A stretch of DNA of 64,000 nt from Lotus japonicus (Eukaryota; Streptophyta; Magnoliopsida; Fabales; Fabaceae), in assembly GCF_012489685.1 (NCBI RefSeq), contig NC_080044.1, positions 77,362,732 through 77,426,731 on the forward strand, written 5' to 3'. The first letter of the stretch is position 1. Every line of letters begins with the position of its first letter. Below are positions 58,580-64,000 of this stretch, piece by piece. The translations under genes were made by a program, and so were the position numbers. A model generated the notes under the pieces. The model worked only from the letters and a program-made list of their open reading frames with translations. It was not told the origin of the DNA and made no database searches.

Positions 58580-59130
58580 AATTCTGGTTCACGCACAAGA
58601 CATATGTTATACCAAATGTCTAGGACATCGTGCACAACATACATAAGATAAATCAGAAGTTCAACACAGTATTAAACCAGGAAAACAACAAAGAATAACA
58701 CAGAGAATTGGTAACCCAGTTCGGTGCAACATCACCTACATCTGGAGAGCTTCAGCCCAAGAAAGATAATCAACTATTATAGAGAATCAAGTACAAAAAT
58801 GTCTTAATTGAACTGCCCCAATTCACTGCCTTTATACTTATTCGTACTCGTGGTTTATTACTTAGGTCTCCCCCTAAGTATGAGAACCCCCTCTCACTTT
58901 CTCACACACAATCATTGTCACAGTGACTGAAACAATAAACAACAAGATAAAGATGAAGAGACTACAACTCAACTAAACAAACCAACTCTATGCCATATGA
59001 TCATCAATGGAGGCAGTAGAGTGGTGTACAAATAACACAATAATGACTCACAACCTCAAACCCTAAAAACACGACCAAACGGTGCCCAATGCACACTTAT
59101 CAACTAGGGTTAAGCCACCTTAAATAGTCG
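58580..59130 (-). mobile_element. probable Copia LTR fragment
   Basis: AACACAGAGAATTGG then CCAGTTCGGTGCAACATCAC is a pattern common near LTRs of Ty1/Copia elements in plants, in antisense. Ends and target duplication were not found. Confidence 0.4.
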
Positions 59131-59219
59131 TTCTTCAGCAGGCCTTGATCTTCAGCAGACCTTGTCTAATGAGGTCAACATTTGCTATTGTTGAGATTTG
59201 CTTGTTGTAATTCGCTTGC

Positions 59220-59760
59220 TAGAATTTCTATTGTTGTTATTTGTTGGTGTCGTGACCTGTTGTTGTTGTCGATTATTTGTTGTGTTGTATTGGTTTCCTG
59301 TTGTTGTTGTATTTTAATTGATGGTGTTGTTGTCGTCGTCTGCTGATGTTGTTGTTGATGTGCTGCTAGTTGTTGTTTTATTAATTTGCTACCACTGGAG
59401 CTGTCTCTTTGCTGTTTTGGTTTTTGCTGGCTGCGTATTTTATGGACGGTTTAGCATTTTTTGGAGGGACGATTTAGGGATATGCTTTCGGCCTATGAGG
59501 CGATTTTGTAACAAGGATGCATAATTGGCTATCTTAAGGGTATGATACTCTTTTTCCTTGCTAGACTTTTCCCACTGGATTTTTCTTAGCAAGGTTTTAA
59601 TGAGGCTCACCTTTAAGTTTACGTTTATAGCCGTTTTGCGGGAAAGTTTATTTGGAAGCCGTATAGTTATTTGGGGGTATAGTTTTATGCACTCTGTAAG
59701 AGCCTTGATTGACCAGGCTTGATTCGTTATTAATACTACTACTTTCATTTTCGAAAAATA
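59220..59760 (+). mobile_element. LINE 3' end remnant
   Basis: A TTGTTGTTG-rich stretch, then TTTTTGCTGGCTGCG, CCCACTGGATTTTTCTTAGC and AAGGTTTTAATGAGGCTC, then a short A-rich end. It matches the layout of the LINE tail at 52846-53560 but in plus orientation. No coding domain remains. Confidence 0.55.
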
Positions 59761-60260
59761 AATAAATTGTATTAACTATTAGTTATCAAATTTTCCATTT
59801 CTTATAAAAGTAAATAATTTTTAAATATTGATTAAAAATATTCAGGATATTGATTATATATCAAAAATTGGGGACAATTGAAATTTAAAATTAAATTGGT
59901 AATATTTTTGTATATAAACAAATATTTAGAATATTATAATCAATTAAAAATAGTTTTAAAATAAAAATGCCTTTTTAGTGTATTATTTGAAAAACATTTA
60001 TTTAAATATATGTTTCAATCTATTATATACTAGTAAAAATGACTTGAGGAAGCATGACACATGAAAATTATGTGAACAAATTTGAATAAATATAAATATA
60101 CTAAAAAATTATTTGATAATATTAAAAACGTATTATTTGATTTAAAATATTTTAAACTCACTTCATGATTTTTTTATTATTAAATAAATAAAAATTTAAA
60201 ATTACTTCCTTGTTAATTATTAAATATTTATTAACATTAAATTTGAGTAATGTTTATTAC
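59761..60260. other. AT-rich intergenic
   Basis: Nothing recognised. Confidence 0.45.
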
Positions 60261-60261
60261 T

Positions 60262-60430
60262 TAGGCTTAAAAGAAATTTTGGTCCCCTACAAATTCGAAT
60301 TGTGCAAGACAAGTCCCTAAAGAATTTTATTAGCATTTTCAGTCCCACACTAATTCTTTCGTTAACGGTTTCGGTCCTTATCGGTTTTCCGTCAAAAATC
60401 TAACGATTTATGGAAAATCCAGAAACATTC
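60262..60430. mobile_element. possible MULE end (truncated)
   Basis: TTAGGCTTAAAAG followed by TTTGGTCCCCTACAAA, CAGTCCCACACTAATT and CCGTCAAAAATCTAACG resembles the inverted ends of the MULEs at 5659 and 50882. No mirrored right end is visible before the Gypsy LTR at 60727. Confidence 0.4.
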
Positions 60431-60726
60431 ATCTTCTTCATACATCATTCTTCGTATGTTCTTCAAACTTTTTTCCAAAAAAGGGGGGAAATGGAAAAGA
60501 AAAAGAACAAAATCTAAAAACCTTAAATCCGAAAAACCATAATCCACCCACCTCAAATCCAAAAAAAATTATAACCCACCCACCCTCAAATCCGAAATTT
60601 GTGAGAGATCAATCAGCTTTATTTAGAAAACAAAACATTGTGGGTTGGTGAGATTTGCTTAAGAAAAACAATTTTATCTCCAAATATTATATCTGATAAG
60701 ATCTTATGATATGTGGGTATGTTTGT

Positions 60727-62115
60727 TGGTCAATTCGCAAGTGTACGAATACCTCCGGGTTTTAAATTATCGAACCACAGGGAATTGGTGTGGCAATTCA
60801 GTTTAAGATTCAAGTTTAAGGTTGAAAAGCAAGTAAAATTCAGTTTTAATAATTGGTTGTTTCTTGAGTTTGTAAAAAGACAAGTAATCAAGTATTAAAG
60901 CGATTGAAAAACAGAGATGAGATTGCCTTGGGTTCTTGTTCAACTATTTCAGTTTTAGCAAACCTTCCTATTCAATTAATCCCGAGTCTCTCCCTGATGT
61001 TCTAGCCTAGATAGTCATCTATCGATGCCTCGTAAAGAAAACCCTTTCTAATCAAAAGATAGATTCAATTCCTTGATAACCTAAACATTTGTTAGAAGCA
61101 CTAAGCATGCAATTCAGGCCAACAAACCTCAACCCTTCCTCTATTCCTAGCAGCAAGTATAGAAGAGGTAATCTCACAACAAGTCTCAATTCTATAACAA
61201 ACTATCGTTATGATTATAGAAAAGTAAGAAGCTAGCATGCATTCAAGCTTGAAAGATAAAGCATAGAAGTGAGATTCAAGGGTTTACTCAGAACATCATG
61301 AATAGAAAAGGATTGATAGCTAAAACATTCAAAGTCTTACAAAGAACCCAAAGCAAAAGGGGTTTTAGCCAAGCATGGCTATAGAATCCATACAAGAAAA
61401 GAAGGATAAAACTTGGAACATGGACTTGGAGAATGCTTCTCCTCAAGCTCCAGAGCCTAACCCTACTTCTAACTTATTTAGGAATGTATAGAAATGACAA
61501 AAGTTACAAAAGAAATGACAAAAAGCCTATTTATAGGCAAACAGGTCGAGTCTGGGCGCTCAGGCGCCAATTAAGCACGCCTGAGCGTCAATTCCAAGCT
61601 GAAAACATGCTCTCTGGAAGGCAATTGGCGCTCAGGCGCTCAACCAGGAGCGCTCAGGCGCCAATTCCTTTCTAGCATCTTGTAAACATCGATCCAATTG
61701 GCGCTCAAGCGCTCAACACGAGCGCCTGAGCGCTCTCTACATGCTAGAAAGCCTCTTGACCTTCTTCTTAACTCCCCTTTAAGCCTCCCTTCAATTTTCC
61801 AAGCCTTTTGACCTTCTTTCTTCATCAGTTTTCAGACCTAGCTGCTTGGGAACAAAGCAAGGAAAATATCTAGGATTTCCAAGAGTTTATTAGCACAAAA
61901 GACCCTCAATTCAAGTAGAAAATATATGCAAGTCTTAAACTTACTTAAAATGCATGAAAGGTCCCTATAAAACTATGAAATTACCAAAACAAAGTAGAAA
62001 CACAAATAAAGATAAAAATGCATGAGAATGCATGAAACACTACATGAGACTCAACAAAAAGACTCAAAACAAACTAAGAAATGACCCTAAAAACACTACT
62101 AAACTAGGGTCATCA
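60727..62115 (-). mobile_element. Gypsy LTR, minus strand
   Basis: On the minus strand it starts TGATGACCCTAGTTTAG and ends CGTACACTTGCGAATTGACCA. It is 1389 bp and similar at both ends to the solo LTR at 56995. It follows gag-like coding sequence of the same strand (63484-64000), so it would be the 3' LTR of a minus-strand element. The body holds GCGC-rich palindromic repeats. Confidence 0.75.
61548..61735. repeat. GCGCTCAGGCGC palindromic repeats in the LTR
   Basis: Variants of GGCGCTCAGGCGCT and AGCGCCTGAGCGC occur at least six times in both orientations, often next to CAATT. This GC-rich island stands out from the AT-rich LTR. Confidence 0.8.
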
Positions 62116-63483
62116 CACCACTATACTCTACGACAGCTCGCCCTCGAGCGTAAAAAACACTCGCTTGCCCTCAAGCGCAAGAAATGCTCCCAAAACAAGT
62201 GCCCAACAACGAATACTTATTACAAAACCGGGGGATTTAGCAACCACAACTGGTTCCAAAAGAAAGACACAACAATCCACTTCATGCAACTTTTAGATAA
62301 AGGAGAGTGTAGAGTCCATCATGAGAAGCATATAGATCTAAAATTCCTAGGATGAGATATATATTAAGTGCACTGAGCACACAAGTAGTTCACAGGTCCT
62401 GAATGTCATTCACTCAATAGCAACAAAGATCAAACATGCAAAAATTCAAAGAGACTTCAAAGGGTTGAAATGTTGGCTTGGTGAAGTACAAGGTGGTTGA
62501 TCCCTAAGGAAGGCTAGGCTTCAAGCATCTTGAGTGTGGTCCTATTAGTAACCCCGGAGCTTTCAACAACAAAAATTTTAAGCACAAGTCTCTTGACCCC
62601 TTTTTCAACTTTCTTTTCTTCTATATTTTTTTTTCTTTTTGCAACTCCAACTTGATTAGGAGTCTCTTTTTTCCTTTATTTTTCTTTTTCTTCTTCTTTT
62701 TTTTTTACACTTTGGGCAAGAGACATTTCCAACTTAAATTACTAGCTCCAACACAATGCAAGGACAGACACTCCCCAAAATCCAACCAAACATCCGTCCC
62801 AATCACTTGGCTACAACAAATTCTCCAATAAGGCTCAAATGGGACAACTAAGGACAATGTTCAAACCAACAACTCTGAAGCTCAAAAACCTACAAGTCTC
62901 AAGAATTGTGCAAGTATCACAAAGCATGCAAAGAGTGAAATCAATACAGAACCAAGAAGTACGAGTGAGACAGGATCCTCCAGGGAAATTATATGGTGAA
63001 GGGTCAAAGATGGACCCTTATGGACTCACATCAACTCTATCCTTAAGAAACACTCGGAAGACCGAAGTCTCCTCCTCTCTTCCCCAAAGCATGCAATCAC
63101 TCATCCCCAAAAGAAAACACAAGTATTCAAAAAAAAACATTTTCTAAAACCAGCACAAGTTAGAGAGCATAACTAAGGGCAAAAACATGTGAGTATAGGG
63201 AAGTAAAGACCCCAAAAACGACTCTAACTTACAATGCATGATCAAACAGAAAAAAAAAGTTCTACAAAGAAAAATATGCAAAAATGCATGAGCTAAACTA
63301 AGGGAAAGAGTCGACCTCCTTTACAAGTTACCATGGAGGCCTTAGACACACCTCTTACTCCAGAATTCAGGCTCTCATTCCCTGCAGAATGCAACAAACA
63401 AACAAGAAAAATAAAACAGAACTTGGGTTGTCTCCCAAGCAGCCCTAAGTTATAGTCCTAGGTGGACTCTCCTTCCTTTGGTG
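62116..63483 (-). mobile_element. non-coding internal region of the minus-strand Gypsy element
   Basis: Between the gag-like frame and the LTR. The motif GGGTTGTCTCCCAAGCAG near 63425 is commonly seen in plant Gypsy internal regions. No integrase or reverse transcriptase is found. Confidence 0.5.
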
Positions 63484-64000
63484 TTAGGAAGGAAATTCCT
63501 TACCATCAATATTTCTTCCACATGTGCAAGGTATGAACCTTGCACAAAACCTTTGGAACATCTCCTCCCAAGAGAGGGTATCATCTAAACCATCATACCA
63601 AATCATTGCTCCCCCCTTCAAGGAGTGAGGGAAGAGCTTAATCTTGAGCTCATCACTAGTCACACCTTCCATCTTTACAAGGTGACTAGCTTGAGTGAAT
63701 CGAGCCATGTGGTCTTGGAAATTCTCATCTTTAGACCCCCCATACTTGTTTTCACTAACAAGCTTGATGAGAGCTTTATTAAGCTCAACATCTTTTTCAC
63801 TTACCTTGGGGGTCTCCTTTGAAGACCTGGACAAGCTTTTGATCATATCACAAACAAAACCATCATTAATGTTAGTTTGCAAATTAGGATTGAAAACCGA
63901 AAATCTTACCTTGTCCTCACCAACTCTGAGAATGAGCTGACCCTTATCAACACCGATCTTGGCCCTACCTGTGGCTAAGAAGGGTCGGCCTAGAACGAGA
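63484..64000 (-). pseudogene. Gypsy retrotransposon protease and gag fragments in one frame
   Basis: The minus strand, entering from the window edge, first reads VLGRPFLATGRAKIGVDKG, the C-terminal part of a retropepsin-like protease. The same frame continues into NKYGGSKDENFQDHMARF, then DELKIKLFPHSLKGGAMIWY and SWEEMFQRFCARF, a retrotransposon gag (capsid) domain. It stops at 63484. The frame is open over 172 codons. Normal order is gag then protease, so this copy appears rearranged. The rest lies beyond the window. Confidence 0.75.

Noticed and set aside
60262..60726. Complete MULE starting at the GGCTTAA end
   Set aside because: No mirrored right end or target duplication before the Gypsy LTR; listed only as a possible truncated end.
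61433..63147. Several 80-107-codon frames on the plus strand
   Set aside because: Antisense to a Gypsy LTR and internal region; no plant protein domain.

Overview
This is a plant nuclear window, most likely from a papilionoid legume. Genes carry many short introns with GT..AG borders and AT-rich intergenic DNA. The protein set is plant-specific: RABA4 GTPase, UBP23 deubiquitinase, EPFL secreted peptide, CYP71D P450s and a plastid HAD phosphatase. Both tRNA genes are the two types that carry introns in plants (elongator Met and Tyr). The legume assignment is inference from the P450 and transposon flavour; the species cannot be fixed.

Layout: 1-813, 3' end of an NSUN2/TRM4-type RNA m5C methyltransferase (+). 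1552-3850, RABA4-type small GTPase (-). 4.0-7.5 kb, intergenic with two small inverted-repeat transposons and a broken LINE RNase H. 7567-10508, nuclear poly(A)-binding protein PABN (+). 10.5-17.2 kb, a transposon-rich block (Harbinger-like element filled with a CCACCA minisatellite, two SINE copies, a hAT-like pair of ends, a large inverted-repeat element). 17259-20275, plastid-type membrane/coiled-coil protein (+). 24314-25143, EPFL peptide (+). 28286-29368, intronless multi-pass membrane protein (+). 29836-29980, intact SINE. 30565-33265, 11-exon HAD phosphatase (+). 33.6-34.0 kb, LINE RNase H remnant. 34.4-35.5 kb, tRNA-Met and tRNA-Tyr (+). 36.2-55.2 kb, a minus-strand run: frameshifted CYP71D pseudogene, truncated alpha/beta-hydrolase copy, UBP23, intact alpha/beta-hydrolase, 1.6-kb MULE, second CYP71D abutted by a LINE. 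55.3-64.0 kb, retrotransposon territory with a solo Gypsy LTR, LINE and Copia remnants and a rearranged Gypsy element.

The genes are ordinary single-copy plant genes and form no operon. The region with most history is 36-55 kb: both the P450 and the hydrolase exist there as one apparently functional and one damaged copy, and the hydrolase downstream sequence is duplicated as well. I saw no wholly new system. The best leads are the local duplications with decay, a near-perfect 26-bp intronic hairpin, a tandem duplication that copies a UBP23 splice acceptor, a MULE with perfect 9-bp target duplications and an internal ORF, and a Gypsy fragment with protease ahead of gag. All exon borders were read by eye from GT/AG sites and frame continuity.
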